From Streptomyces sp. MUM 2J (GTDB lineage Bacteria > Actinomycetota > Actinomycetes > Streptomycetales > Streptomycetaceae): a stretch of DNA of 60,894 bases. Both the position numbers and the translations under genes were made by a program. Location: assembly GCF_022414535.1 (NCBI RefSeq), contig NZ_JADWYM010000040.1, forward strand, positions 1 to 60,894. The letters are read 5' to 3'. The notes below the pieces were generated by a model, which did not search any database, was not told the DNA's origin, and worked only from the letters and a program-made list of their open reading frames with translations. Of the stretch, positions 10,872-19,827 are shown in pieces; the stretch's first letter is position 1, and each line of letters starts with the position of its first letter.

Positions 10872-11570
10872 ATGGGGGACATACGCCGAAGGGGCGCCGT
10901 CGCACTCGGGATCACGGCGCTGGTGGCACCCGTCACGCTCACACTCGGTGCCGGCACCGCCCAGGCGGCGGCCGACTGCACCACCGTGGCGGGCCCCTAC
11001 CAGAAACGGGTCGAGAAGTTCCTCGGTCGGCCCGTGGACGGCCGGCAGTCCACGGCCGACTGCAAGGCCGTCAAGGCCTTCCAGACCCGGCACGGCATCA
11101 CCCCGGACATCGGCTACGCCGGGCCCGTCACCTGGGGCGTGATGGACCTCATGACCAAGCAGCGGGCTGTCGGGAAGAACCCCGGCAGGGACGGCAAGTG
11201 CCCCGTGGACAAGGGGCGCATCGCCTGTGTGAACCTCACCCTCCAGCTGAGCTGGATCCAGGACGGCCGCAAGCTCGTCTACGGCCCGGTGCCGGTGCGC
11301 ACCGGGCGTGACGGGTACGAGACCCGCACCGGGCTGAAGAGGATCTCCTGGCGGCACATCGACCACGTCTCGACGATCTACCACGTGCCGATGCCGTACA
11401 GCCAGTTCTTCGACGGGGGCCAGGCCTTCCACTCGGTCGGCGTCAGCATGTGGAACCCGCCGGGCTCGCACGGCTGCGTCAACATGACCAGGGCCGACGC
11501 CAGGGCCTACTGGTCGCTGCTGCGGTCGGGTGACGACGTCTTCGTCTACGGGCGCAAGCCGGGCACGTGA
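10872..11570 (+). CDS. Secreted L,D-transpeptidase (YkuD domain)
   Basis: A 232-residue exported enzyme. Residues 1-34 are a signal peptide. A short peptidoglycan-binding-like region follows (KAVKAFQTRHGITPDIGYAGPVTWGVM), then a YkuD catalytic domain with the SHGCVNM signature and nucleophile Cys202. L,D-transpeptidases form 3-3 cross-links in the wall. The ATG at 10872 is preferred over an upstream in-frame start because AGGAGAGG lies at good spacing and the signal peptide begins there. Extra cysteines at about 36, 64, 110 and 119 may form disulfides. Confidence 0.88.
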   Translation: MGDIRRRGAVALGITALVAPVTLTLGAGTAQAAADCTTVAGPYQKRVEKFLGRPVDGRQSTADCKAVKAFQTRHGITPDIGYAGPVTWGVMDLMTKQRAVGKNPGRDGKCPVDKGRIACVNLTLQLSWIQDGRKLVYGPVPVRTGRDGYETRTGLKRISWRHIDHVSTIYHVPMPYSQFFDGGQAFHSVGVSMWNPPGSHGCVNMTRADARAYWSLLRSGDDVFVYGRKPGT

Positions 11571-11696
11571 AGGACCCGGCCCGTGGCCGGCGCGGCGGGA
11601 GGCGCAGGTCACGTGACCATCAACACTGTCCTGTTTGTCTGAATGATGTGCGATTGCTCGCAGGGTCATCACTCCTACCCCCGTAAGCTTCACGGC

Positions 11697-11873
11697 ATGC
11701 CCACCACTGTTGAACCCGCCTCCGAGCGATCGGCGTCCGAGGTCAACGAGGAGATCCGGGCCCTGTGGTTCCGGTCCGGCGGGACACTGACGGGCGAGCA
11801 GCGCGAGGAGTACCGGCGTCTCGTCCTGGAGTGGGCCGCCGCGGACCCGCAGCAGTCTGCCAGAGCGGCCTGA
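11697..11873 (+). CDS. Small hypothetical protein
   Basis: A 58-residue acidic, helical protein (PTTVEPASERSASEVNEEIR... EWAAADPQQSARAA). Codon use is typical of the genome. The ATG at 11697 has no obvious ribosome-binding site, so translation may be leaderless; an upstream in-frame ATG at 11643 would add a cysteine- and histidine-rich stretch with poor codon bias. Proteins of this look occur in Streptomyces. No function is assigned. Confidence 0.65.
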   Translation: MPTTVEPASERSASEVNEEIRALWFRSGGTLTGEQREEYRRLVLEWAAADPQQSARAA

Positions 11874-12005
11874 CCCCGGCTCTCCCCCGACCGCCGCACC
11901 CCGACCGCCGAATCACCGCGCCCGCACCGCCGGGCGCGGCTCCGGTCCCGGGCCACCCGCCCCGTGCGCGGGCACTCGGTTCGGTCCCGGCCCGGTGCCC
12001 CCTGC

Positions 12006-13379
12006 TCAGCCCCACGTCGCCGAATAGGCGCGGCGGTAGGCCTTCCGATCCTGCTCCACCCTGATGTACCGCGTCGCCACGAGCGCCACCAGGCTCCCGG
12101 CGGCGACCAGCAGACCCGGTCCGGCGTTGCGGCTGTCCGCCAGCCGGGACAGCAGTGCCGTGGCCTCGGTCCCCCCGCCGACCGGGGCGGAAGAGCCCGG
12201 GGACGCGGCTCCCGGGGCGATCGCGTTCTGCATGGGAGGCCCGGACGGTGCGGCACCGGCCCCGCTCCCGCCGGTCCGCCCCGAGACGATCAGTTTCACC
12301 CCGAGGGCCTGGAGCGCCTTCGTCACCGGCTGGAAGAACGTGGTGCCGCCCGTCGTGCAGTCACCGCTGCCGCCCGAGGTCACGCCGAGGGCGATGCCCT
12401 CGGAGAACAGTGGCCCCCCACTGTCGCCGGGCTCGGCGCACACGTCGGTCTGGATCAGGCCGGTGACAGTGCCCTCGGGGTAGTTGACCGTCGCGTCGAG
12501 TCCGGTCACCCGGCCGTCGCGCAGCCCGCTCGTGCTCCCGCTGCGGAACACCCGCTGCCCGACCGAGGCGTCGGCCGCGCCGGTGATGCGTACGCCGCTG
12601 CCGTTGCCGAGCGCCACGACGTCGGCGCCGTCGCCCGCCCGGCCCGTCGCGTACTGCACCAGGGAGAAGTCGCCGCCCGGGAAGCTGCCGTTCACGGTCT
12701 GCCCGATCCTCCGGGTTCCGGCTGCGTCCGCGAACCACACGGTGCCGTTCGGCCCGCAGTGTCCGGCCGTCAGGACGAAGTCGCGGGTGCCGTCGGTGAC
12801 GTTGAACCCCGCCGAGCAGCGTCCGCCGGTCGACAGGATCGGCAGCGCCCCGTTCAGCCGGGGCGTGAAGGTGCCCCCGGTCCGCTCCATGCGGACGATG
12901 CCGCCGATGCCGTCCGCGACCCGGGTCAGCCGGGACCAGTCGGCGGCCGAGACCGTGCGGTCGCCCTGTACGACGACCTCGTTGCTGCGGTAGTCGACCA
13001 TCCAGGCCGTGCCGGGCACCCGCGGCGCCGAACGCAGCTTCGCCGTGGCCGCTCGCAGTTCGCTCATGCTGTGCGGGACGACCTTCGCCTCGGCGCCCGC
13101 CGCGCGCACTGCGGCGGCCGAGCCCCGGTCCGTGACGGCGACGACCGGCCGGCCGTCCGCGCCGATCCAGTTGCCCGCCGTGCGGTCCGTGCCGAGCCGC
13201 GCCACGAGCGCCGCCCCGGCCTGCCCGGCCGGACCGGCGGTCGTGCGGGTGCCGCCGGCGGCGGGCGGCGCCTCGTCCGCCATCGCCGCCTGCCCCACCA
13301 TGGCCCCTCCCGCGAGGAGTCCGCCTACGGCCGCCAGTCGCGCAACCCGCCGGACGATCCGTCGTCGTGCGTGCCTCAT
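12006..13379 (-). CDS. Streptogrisin-like S1 serine protease with C-terminal membrane anchor
   Basis: A 457-residue exported protease. A signal sequence covers about 1-34, followed by a propeptide-like region to about 180. The chymotrypsin-fold domain carries the triad His207 (TAGHC), Asp237 (GGDFSL) and Ser320 (GDSGGP), with Cys188/Cys208 positioned for a disulfide. Unlike soluble streptogrisins, it continues into a Gly/Ala/Pro-rich linker and a hydrophobic segment at about 420-437 (GLLVAAGSLVALVATRYI) followed by basic residues, so it is probably tethered to the membrane after secretion. GGGAG lies 6 bases before the ATG. Substrates are unknown. Confidence 0.88.
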   Translation of the reverse strand: MRHARRRIVRRVARLAAVGGLLAGGAMVGQAAMADEAPPAAGGTRTTAGPAGQAGAALVARLGTDRTAGNWIGADGRPVVAVTDRGSAAAVRAAGAEAKVVPHSMSELRAATAKLRSAPRVPGTAWMVDYRSNEVVVQGDRTVSAADWSRLTRVADGIGGIVRMERTGGTFTPRLNGALPILSTGGRCSAGFNVTDGTRDFVLTAGHCGPNGTVWFADAAGTRRIGQTVNGSFPGGDFSLVQYATGRAGDGADVVALGNGSGVRITGAADASVGQRVFRSGSTSGLRDGRVTGLDATVNYPEGTVTGLIQTDVCAEPGDSGGPLFSEGIALGVTSGGSGDCTTGGTTFFQPVTKALQALGVKLIVSGRTGGSGAGAAPSGPPMQNAIAPGAASPGSSAPVGGGTEATALLSRLADSRNAGPGLLVAAGSLVALVATRYIRVEQDRKAYRRAYSATWG

Positions 13380-13601
13380 GCATGGCTCCCGAAACCGAAC
13401 GCGCGGGCGGCCTCCGCACCGCGGGGCCCTCCGGTTGCCGGGCGCCCACCCTGGATACGCGCCCGGGGCCGACCGCGTTCAGCCGAAGAGGATCAAGGCC
13501 ACGCGGAACGCCCCGGCCTTCCGGTGCGGTGCGCCGTGGAAGCCGGCGTACTGCGGGGCCCGGCGCCGCTCGTACCGCGCGCCCCTGCCTACACTTCCGG
13601 C

Positions 13602-13985
13602 ATGGACTCCCCCTCGGTCGACCGGCTCGGTGCCGGCAAGTACCTGCTGATCACCAGCTACCGCAAGAACGGCAGCGGGGTCGCCACCCCGGTGTGGGTG
13701 GTGCGCGACGGCGAGGCGCTCGGCGTGTGGACGGCGGCCGACTCGTGGAAGGTGAAGCGGATCCGGGCCCGTGGCGACATCCTCGTGGGGCCTTGCGACA
13801 TGCGGGGCAGGCCCACCGGTGAGCAGGTGCCGGCGACGGCCGAACTGTGCGACGCGGAGGCCACGGCCCGCTACCGCCGACTGATCGCCCGCAAGTACGG
13901 CCTCGCCGGGCGGCTGACGTTGTTCGGCAGCCGGCTGCGCCGAGGGCAGGACGGTGCCGTCGGGATCCGCATCACGCTCGGCTGA
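13602..13985 (+). CDS. PPOX-class F420-dependent oxidoreductase-like protein
   Basis: A 127-residue split-beta-barrel protein. Motifs include KYLLITSYRKNGSGVATPVW at the start and KRIRARGDILVGPCDMRG, characteristic of the PPOX/F420-dependent group in Actinobacteria. Members reduce small substrates with F420H2 or bind FMN/F420 without known activity. The ATG at 13602 has little ribosome-binding sequence, but the N-terminal motif fixes it closely. It is divergent from the protease gene and monocistronic as far as seen. Confidence 0.83.
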   Translation: MDSPSVDRLGAGKYLLITSYRKNGSGVATPVWVVRDGEALGVWTAADSWKVKRIRARGDILVGPCDMRGRPTGEQVPATAELCDAEATARYRRLIARKYGLAGRLTLFGSRLRRGQDGAVGIRITLG

Positions 13986-14027
13986 CGATCTCCGGGCGGG
14001 CCCGCGGCAGCCGCCCGGGGGCCGGTG

Positions 14028-14441
14028 TCAGCTCCAGGCGCGGTAGGGCTCGTCGAGCAGCTGGAACACCGGCTCGCCGCGCACCGGGTCCTTGGCCGTG
14101 GACAGCCGCACGCGGTCACCGCTGTGGATGCCGATCGGCGGGCCCATCACCCGGCCGCGGACCACGAACCCCTCGGCCATCTCGACCAGGGACACGTTGC
14201 GTGCGGCGGGTGTGTTGCGGTGTACCACGGTGGAATGGCGGACCGTACCGGCGCCCTCGCTGCGCTCCGTCCTGAGTTCGCTGCCCCGGCAGACCGGACA
14301 CAGCAGCCGGTGGTACATGGCCGTGCCGCACCAGGTGCAGCGCTGGAAGAGGAGGGCGTCCGTGTCCTCGTTCCGGGGCTGGAGAACGCCGGCTGCGGAG
14401 CCGGACGCCTGCTGAACGGCGATTCCTGAGCGGTGGTACAC
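14028..14441 (-). CDS. Zinc-ribbon / OB-fold protein (DUF35, ChsH2-like)
   Basis: A protein of about 137 residues with a rubredoxin-like zinc ribbon (CTWCGT...CPVCRG, two CxxC pairs) followed by an OB-fold (NVSLVEMAEGFVVRGRVMGPP...GDRVRL). The DUF35 family typically partners acyl-CoA enzymes such as thiolases and MaoC-like hydratases; none is adjacent here. The GTG at 14441 is chosen because AGGGAG precedes it at good spacing; a start at 14498 is possible but extends into the promoter. The palindrome at 14543-14557 about 100 bp upstream suggests control by the neighbouring TetR protein. Confidence 0.78.
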   Translation of the reverse strand: MYHRSGIAVQQASGSAAGVLQPRNEDTDALLFQRCTWCGTAMYHRLLCPVCRGSELRTERSEGAGTVRHSTVVHRNTPAARNVSLVEMAEGFVVRGRVMGPPIGIHSGDRVRLSTAKDPVRGEPVFQLLDEPYRAWS

Positions 14442-14542
14442 GCTGGTCAACTCCCTGCGCTCGGCCGGAAAACCCTCGTGCGCGGGGCACCCGTGCACGC
14501 CCGTGCGCGGTTCACCGTGCGACCGTGCACGGGCTCAGCGTA

Positions 14543-14557
14543 TGGCACTCAGTGCCA
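14543..14557. promoter_or_regulatory. 15-bp perfect palindrome, likely TetR operator
   Basis: TGGCACT-C-AGTGCCA is a perfect palindrome upstream of the zinc-ribbon gene. Related versions occur upstream of the TetR gene at 15449-15484, which links one regulator to both promoters. Confidence 0.7.
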
Positions 14558-14599
14558 CACGTAAAGGTACTCCGTACCCCAGAAAGGGAAGAGCGCGGA

Positions 14600-15418
14600 T
14601 CAGCCCCGGCCGACGGCGGCCTCGACCTCCTGGACCACCCGCCACAGTGGGGCCCCGCGCCGGGCCACCACGACCACCACGTCCCCGGCGTCAGCGGTGG
14701 TCTCCCGGGCCCCGGTCGCGCCGTCGGGCCCGGCCGGCACGGTGGGCCCGGGAGCCCCGCCGGGTTCCGTGCTCCGTGCCGTCGGCTCCGGCGCGGCGGC
14801 CGAGCCGAAGACGGCCTGCACGTGTCCCAGGGCGTGGTCGACCGCGGCGCCGGCGTCGCCCTGCCCGTCCGAGCGCAGCCAGGAGCGCAGCGCGTTGTTG
14901 TGGGCGGCGACCACCGCCGCCGCGATCACGTCCGCCCTCAGGGTGCCGTCGTGCTGGCCCGCGAAACGCCCGCGCAGATACGCGGCGAGCGCGCGCTCGT
15001 AGCGCCACACCACCGACAGTTCGTACGCCCGCAGGCCCGGCACCTGCTTGGTGAGCCGGTAGCGCTGGACCGAGAAGGCCGGGTTCTCCGCGTACATGCG
15101 CAGCACCAGCCGGGCCGCGTCGCACACCCGGCGCACGGGCTCCTGTTCCTCGCCGCTCGCGGCGAGGAACGCGGTCATGTCGGAGAGGCACCGCTCGTGG
15201 TCGGGAAAGACCACGTCCTCCTTGGAGGGGAAGTACCGGAAGAACGAGCGCCGTCCCACACCGGCGAGCGCCACGATGTCGTCCACGGTGGTCTGCTCGT
15301 ACCCGCGCTCCAGGAACAGCTGGAAGGCGGCCGCGACCAGCGCCTCCCGCATGGGCGGCCTGGCGCGCGCCGCGTCGGTCCTGTCGTCGCGCCCGGATCC
15401 CGCACTGGTGGTGCTCAT
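14600..15418 (-). CDS. TetR-family transcriptional regulator
   Basis: A 272-residue regulator with a standard TetR helix-turn-helix (LFLERGYEQTTVDDIVALAGVGRRSFFRYFPSKEDVVF) and an alpha-helical ligand domain. It has an unusually long Pro/Ala/Gly-rich C-terminal tail ending in DVVVVVARRGAPLWRVVQEVE. The ATG at 15418 starts just before the DNA-binding domain. Matching palindromes in its own upstream region and before the zinc-ribbon gene suggest autoregulation and co-regulation. The ligand is not evident; an acyl-CoA is plausible given the DUF35 neighbour, which is inference. Confidence 0.85.
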   Translation of the reverse strand: MSTTSAGSGRDDRTDAARARPPMREALVAAAFQLFLERGYEQTTVDDIVALAGVGRRSFFRYFPSKEDVVFPDHERCLSDMTAFLAASGEEQEPVRRVCDAARLVLRMYAENPAFSVQRYRLTKQVPGLRAYELSVVWRYERALAAYLRGRFAGQHDGTLRADVIAAAVVAAHNNALRSWLRSDGQGDAGAAVDHALGHVQAVFGSAAAPEPTARSTEPGGAPGPTVPAGPDGATGARETTADAGDVVVVVARRGAPLWRVVQEVEAAVGRG

Positions 15419-15448
15419 GCACGGAACGTAGCATCCGGATCGCCACGA

Positions 15449-15484
15449 TGGCACTCAGTACCCTCTGTCGGGGAACTGAGTGCC
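15449..15484. promoter_or_regulatory. Two TetR operator-like half-diverged copies upstream of tetR
   Basis: TGGCACTCAGTACC at 15449-15462 and GGAACTGAGTGCC at 15472-15484 (reverse complement GGCACTCAGTTCC) share the GGCACTCAGT core of the perfect palindrome at 14543. They lie 30-65 bp upstream of the regulator's start, an autoregulatory position. Confidence 0.65.
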
Positions 15485-16103
15485 GGTGCCGTCCGCCACG
15501 CCGGCCGAACCCGGGTGACGCCACCCGCCGGCCCTCGGCTGACACCGGGCGAGCGTCACGGTGCGGGCGCGTCAGCAGCGGTGCGGCGAAGTCGTGCGGC
15601 GGGCGGACCCGGACCAGGGGCCGGACGAGCCGGGCGATCGGGCCGGTGTACTGGTCCGCCGGGGATGCTCCGGTGCCCCGATCCGCCCTGTTCGCGGGCG
15701 GCGGTCCCGCTCGGCTCCGCCCGGGTGCGGGCCGGCCGGGGCGGCGGCGGGATCGGATCGCCGAGCGTGAGTCGGTGTTCCCCCGGCGGCGCCGCTGGAG
15801 GAGCGCCGCGCGGGCTCCTCGGCGCCGGCGTCCGGGGAGGAGCCGTTCCGGGCGTCATCAGGGCGCCCGCGGTGCGTTCCGGTACCGCCTGGGTCGCCGC
15901 TGGGTCGTGCGGCCGGTCCGACTCGGCTGGCTGCAGCGCCACGGTCCTGGTCGGTGCCGCCGGATCGGGCGTGGCACCGGATTCCGCCGGAAGTGGCGGG
16001 TTCACCGGCAGCGTCGTGAGCATGGTGCAGCCGGGGTGGCGTGTCGGCGTCGTGCACTCGGCCGTCGGGCGGCGGACGAGTCGGCCCGTCGGGCGGCGGA
16101 CGG
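15485..16103. other. Gene-poor interval with short direct repeat
   Basis: About 620 bases. A Pro/Arg-rich minus frame from an ATG at 16023 to 15556 (155 codons) has weaker third-position GC than the neighbours and no recognisable domain, so I do not call it. A 17-bp direct repeat CCGTCGGGCGGCGGACG occurs at 16062-16078 and 16086-16102 next to the end of the following gene. The region may be decayed coding sequence. Confidence 0.45.
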
Positions 16104-16478
16104 TCAGCGTGCGGCGTTGCGCTCCACGAGCGCCTGGGTGACGGCGCGCACGCTGCGGGCGATGTGCTGCAGCTGCATGACCTCGGCGGCGTACATCTTG
16201 ATCGTGTGCTCGATGACCGACTCCGGCAGGCCGAGGCGGGGGAGGTCGGCGCGGGCGGTCTGCAGGGCGGTACGGGCGATGCGGATCTCGTGCTGCACCT
16301 GGATGTCGGCGTGCCGGGCGAGCAGGACCGGGTGGCGCAGCAGCGCCGGGTAGCTGGCGTAGCGCGCCGGCACCAGCTCGCGCAGCCACTTGGCCGCCGA
16401 GCGCTCCCAGTCGTAGGAGCCGGGGGTCTTGACCTGGCACGGCCAGTCCGGGCTGGTGCGCGTCGTGGTGAGAGGCAT
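16104..16478 (-). CDS. Conserved hypothetical helical protein
   Basis: A 124-residue, largely alpha-helical protein (DWERSAAKWLRELVPARY, HADIQVQHEIRIARTALQTAR, VIEHTIKMYAAEVMQLQHIARSV). No signal peptide, membrane segment or catalytic motif. The AT-rich region upstream (16640-16700) has promoter-like elements pointing towards it and an inverted repeat, and the next gene upstream is an RpiR regulator, so control by that regulator is plausible. The family is not recognised. Confidence 0.7.
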   Translation of the reverse strand: MPLTTTRTSPDWPCQVKTPGSYDWERSAAKWLRELVPARYASYPALLRHPVLLARHADIQVQHEIRIARTALQTARADLPRLGLPESVIEHTIKMYAAEVMQLQHIARSVRAVTQALVERNAAR

Positions 16479-16639
16479 GGTGATCGCTTCCGGCGTCGAG
16501 TGGTGTCCGACGGTTTGGGGCGGCCCCGGTCTAGGGGATGACCGGGGCCGCCACGGGCGCTCGCCCTCGCGAGACCCGACCGAACCTTCCGGCCGCCGAC
16601 GCGGGTAGGGGACGGCGACTGCGGCTGGTGCGGCCGTGA

Positions 16640-16700
16640 GCAGTATTTATATATGCCGTCGCCTTTGCAAGACGTATGAAAACATTCATGCGTGCTGGGG
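16640..16700 (-). promoter_or_regulatory. AT-rich promoter/operator region before the 124-residue protein gene
   Basis: The most AT-rich patch of this part of the window. On the minus strand TTGCAA is followed about 16-18 bases later by ATAAATACT-like -10 sequence. Just upstream ATGAA-AACA-TTCAT (within CGTATGAA...TTCATGCG) forms an inverted repeat. It could be an RpiR operator; this is inferred from location only. Confidence 0.45.
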
Positions 16701-16732
16701 TTGAAAGCCGGGCGGTCAAGCCTGCCACGCGA

Positions 16733-17656
16733 TCAGTCGCGCAGGAAGAAGTGGTGCTTGTCGGCGATCTGCTCGTACTCCTCCAGCCGCGCCTGAACAC
16801 GCTCCGGACCTGCGTCGGTCATCGCTTGGAGCAGCGCCGCGGCCATGAGCCCCGGGGCGGCGTAGGAGTCGAAGACGAGCCGGGAGCCGGTGCCCGTCGC
16901 GAACACCACGTCGGCCTCGTCGGCGACCGGCCCCAGGGCGAGATCGGTGATCAGGGCCACCTTCAGCCCCGCGCTGCGCGCCACCCGGACGGCCGTGAGC
17001 GTCTCCCTGGCGTGCCGCGGCAGCGAGAACGCCAGCACCCACGAGCCGCCCGCCTCCCGGGACTGCAGCAGCGCGTCGTAGGCCACGCTGCCGCCGAGCG
17101 TCACCAGCCGCACGTCCGGATGGATACGGCGCGCCGCGTAGGCGAAGTACTCCGCCAGGGACGCGGAGATGCGCAGCCCCAGGACGGTCAGCGGCGCCGA
17201 CTGCGTCAGCCTGCGGCCGATGTCGATGACCTGGTCGGGGTCGGCGAAGTCGCGGCGGAGGTTCTCCAGGTTCTCGATCTCCGCGTCCACCGCGGCCTGG
17301 AGCTCGTTGCTTCGGTTGGCCTCGTCCGCGGCCGCACTGCCGCCGCGGCTGCCGAGCGTGATCGCCTGGAGCCTCTCGCGCAGCGCGGGGTACCCGCTGA
17401 AACCGACCGCCGCCGCGAACCGCGTCACCGACGGCTGGCTCACCCCCACCCGGTCGGCGAGGTCGGTGATCGACAGGAACGCCGCCTCGGTGATGTGCTC
17501 GATCAGGTACTGGGCGATGCGCCGCTGCCCCGGGGACAGCCGGGGTTTGTCGAAGAGCGTCCTGAGCTGGGAGGTCGGGGATGCCTCCACCTCCGGCGCC
17601 GTCTTCCCCGAGGTGATCGCCGATGCCTGCGCGCGTGCCTGCTGCAGCGATGGCAC
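16733..17656 (-). CDS. MurR/RpiR-family regulator with SIS domain
   Basis: A regulator of about 307 residues. The N-terminal RpiR helix-turn-helix contains SITDLADRVGVSQPSVTRFAAAVGF and the C-terminal half is a SIS sugar-phosphate-binding domain (PLTVLGLRISASLAEYFAYAARR, LVTLGGSVAYDALLQSR, GLKVALITDLALGPVADEADVVF). Such proteins sense sugar phosphates or related metabolites. The GTG at 17656 is favoured by AAAGGAAG at good distance; a GTG at 17680 is also open but lacks a ribosome-binding site. No sugar-catabolic operon is adjacent. Confidence 0.85.
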   Translation of the reverse strand: MPSLQQARAQASAITSGKTAPEVEASPTSQLRTLFDKPRLSPGQRRIAQYLIEHITEAAFLSITDLADRVGVSQPSVTRFAAAVGFSGYPALRERLQAITLGSRGGSAAADEANRSNELQAAVDAEIENLENLRRDFADPDQVIDIGRRLTQSAPLTVLGLRISASLAEYFAYAARRIHPDVRLVTLGGSVAYDALLQSREAGGSWVLAFSLPRHARETLTAVRVARSAGLKVALITDLALGPVADEADVVFATGTGSRLVFDSYAAPGLMAAALLQAMTDAGPERVQARLEEYEQIADKHHFFLRD

Positions 17657-17980
17657 GGATGCGCTTCCTTTGTCTCCCACGGTGTTTCAACATAGCTCAC
17701 CCACCGCGGTGACCAGGGCCGGCCGGTCGCCGTTCGCACACCTCGGACATCTCGGGAACCGCCTCGGCCGCACCGGAACCGCACGCGCACGACCTGCGCG
17801 AACGACGGGTGCGCCGTGACGCGCCTCCCGGACGACCATCCGGCCGGGGAGCCGCGAGAGCGCTCCCTGCCAGGCCGGGCAGGCGGCCGCCACCGGCCCT
17901 GCCCGGCGGCAGGCACGGGACGCGGCCGAGGTTCCGCCCGGCCGTTCCGGGGAGCGGTGGCCCCGCCCGGCCACTGGTCC

Positions 17981-19618
17981 TCACCGCCGGTAGATCGTGA
18001 TCGAGTGGCCCACGTCGTCGACCGCACGACTGCCGGCCAGCAGCACGGCCAGCCGCCCCCGGGCCTTGGCGGCGGCCGAATCCGAGACGACCAGCAGCCC
18101 GTGCACCCGGCCGGGCGGCACCGTGCGCGGATCCCGCGCGCGAATGCCGTAGTACGACGGCACACCGCTCCCCTTGTACACGAGCCAGACCTGCTGGCCC
18201 GCGTAGCGCCCGTGCAGCCGGGCCGCCAGCCGGCCCAGGTCCTGACCCCAGTCCACGTTCGAGTCGTGCAGCAGCAGATGCGTGCGGGACGGCCCGCCGA
18301 ACGCCTCGTTGGCGTACGGCAGGTAGTACGGGAACGTCCGCCCCGAACCGACCGCCACCCAGAGCGCCAGCGCCCCCGCCACGGCCGGTGCCCAGCGGCC
18401 CCTCGGCACGACCGCGCACCCCGCCGCCACCGCCCCGAACACCGGGACGCACAGCGCGTACCGGGTGCCGAGGTCCCGGGACCCCTGCATCGCCGCCACC
18501 AGCACCACGGCCGCCGGCGCCAGCACGTACACCGCCGCCGGCCGCAGCCGACGCACGGCCAGGAGCGCGCCCGCACCCGCCGCCGCCAGCAGCATCAGCC
18601 CGAGCGGGGTCTTCACCAGCAGCGCGGCCGGCAGGTAGTACCAGCGGGACCCGGTGTACAGGTCGCCGAAGAGGAAGCCCTGCCAGGGCCGGTCCTCGAA
18701 GGCGAACTGGATGCGCATGCCGTCCCGGTAGGCGCCCGGGAACGGCATCGCCCGCACCAGCAGGGCCCGCAGCCCGTGCACGGCGGGCACCGACTCCGGC
18801 GGGGGCCGGCGCAGCCGCGGATCGACGACCAGATACGCCGCCCACACGACGGCGACGGCCACCGCGGCCACCGCCGCGGCACCTGTCACCGCCCGCCGCC
18901 GGCCTCCCGGCCGCCACGACCCCGCCGCCACCCCCGCCAGCACGAGCAGCACCGGAACCGCCGGCAGCGCGCTCATCTTCGTCGCCAGCGCCGCTCCCAG
19001 CGCCGCCCCGGCCGGCGCCAGGTACCGGCCGGGGCGGCGCCGGGCCCGCCACAGCAGCCAGACGGAGGTCAGCAGGAAGCCGGCTGTCGGCACGTCCAGC
19101 GTCGCCAGCGAGCCGTGCGCGATCACGTCCGGCGTGAAGACGTACAGGGCGAGCGCCACCAGACCGCCCGCCGGGCCGGCCAGATCGCGGGCGAAGGCGA
19201 ACACGACCAGCCCGAACAGCAGCGTCAGCGCGATCACCGGCAGCCGGGCCCACAACATCAACCGCCCCGGATCGTTGCCCGACCCGTACAGCAGATGCCG
19301 CCCCACCTGCCCCTGGTCGCCCCGGAAGGACGCGTCGAACCGCGGGCCGGCCGAGGCCACCCCCACGGCGACGACCAGCTTGCCCAGCGGCGGATGCTCG
19401 GGGTTGAGGCGCAGGCTGTGCTCGCGCAGGTAGACGGCGGCCGTGCCCACGTACACGGGCTCGTCCACGGTCGGGGTCTGCTGCACGGCGGTGGTCACCA
19501 TGGCCACGGCCATCTGTCCGAGCAGCGCGGCCACGACCAGCGGCAGCAGCCACCTCGGCAGCCGGAAGCCGGGACCGGGCGGGTCCGGGGCGAGCCCCCC
19601 GATCTGGTCGTTCGTCAT
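17981..19618 (-). CDS. GT39-type membrane glycosyltransferase (phospholipid carrier-dependent)
   Basis: A 545-residue polytopic membrane protein of the dolichol-phosphate-mannose mannosyltransferase/ArnT superfamily. The first transmembrane helix (WLLPLVVAALLGQMAVAMV) is followed by the loop motif VDEPVYVGTAAVYLREHS, with the acidic pair expected for the active site, and NPEHPPLGKL. About ten further hydrophobic helices follow, and the C-terminal soluble part has DSNVDWGQDLGRLA and YYGIRARDP. The enzyme would transfer sugar from a polyprenyl-phosphate donor to an extracytoplasmic acceptor. The ATG at 19618 is chosen by N-terminal topology. The acceptor is unknown. Confidence 0.85.
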   Translation of the reverse strand: MTNDQIGGLAPDPPGPGFRLPRWLLPLVVAALLGQMAVAMVTTAVQQTPTVDEPVYVGTAAVYLREHSLRLNPEHPPLGKLVVAVGVASAGPRFDASFRGDQGQVGRHLLYGSGNDPGRLMLWARLPVIALTLLFGLVVFAFARDLAGPAGGLVALALYVFTPDVIAHGSLATLDVPTAGFLLTSVWLLWRARRRPGRYLAPAGAALGAALATKMSALPAVPVLLVLAGVAAGSWRPGGRRRAVTGAAAVAAVAVAVVWAAYLVVDPRLRRPPPESVPAVHGLRALLVRAMPFPGAYRDGMRIQFAFEDRPWQGFLFGDLYTGSRWYYLPAALLVKTPLGLMLLAAAGAGALLAVRRLRPAAVYVLAPAAVVLVAAMQGSRDLGTRYALCVPVFGAVAAGCAVVPRGRWAPAVAGALALWVAVGSGRTFPYYLPYANEAFGGPSRTHLLLHDSNVDWGQDLGRLAARLHGRYAGQQVWLVYKGSGVPSYYGIRARDPRTVPPGRVHGLLVVSDSAAAKARGRLAVLLAGSRAVDDVGHSITIYRR

Positions 19619-19827
19619 CGTCCGTCCCACGGTGCCGCCCGCCGCACCGGGCGGCACCCCCTCACCGGTCGCCGCGACGGACCGTCCGCCGCGTCAAGGG
19701 GTACGGACCGCAGCGCGCCGGAGTTCACCTCGACGCCCCGCCGTACCCCCCGCACCGGGTCCGGTCGCGCCCCGGCGCCCACCGTCCCGGCGCGCGGCAC
19801 CCGGCGCGGCGCGCCCGGACGGCCCGG

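Noticed and set aside
15556..16023. Pro/Arg-rich minus-strand frame of 155 codons
   Set aside because: Third-position GC is clearly lower than in neighbouring genes and no domain or ribosome-binding site is evident.
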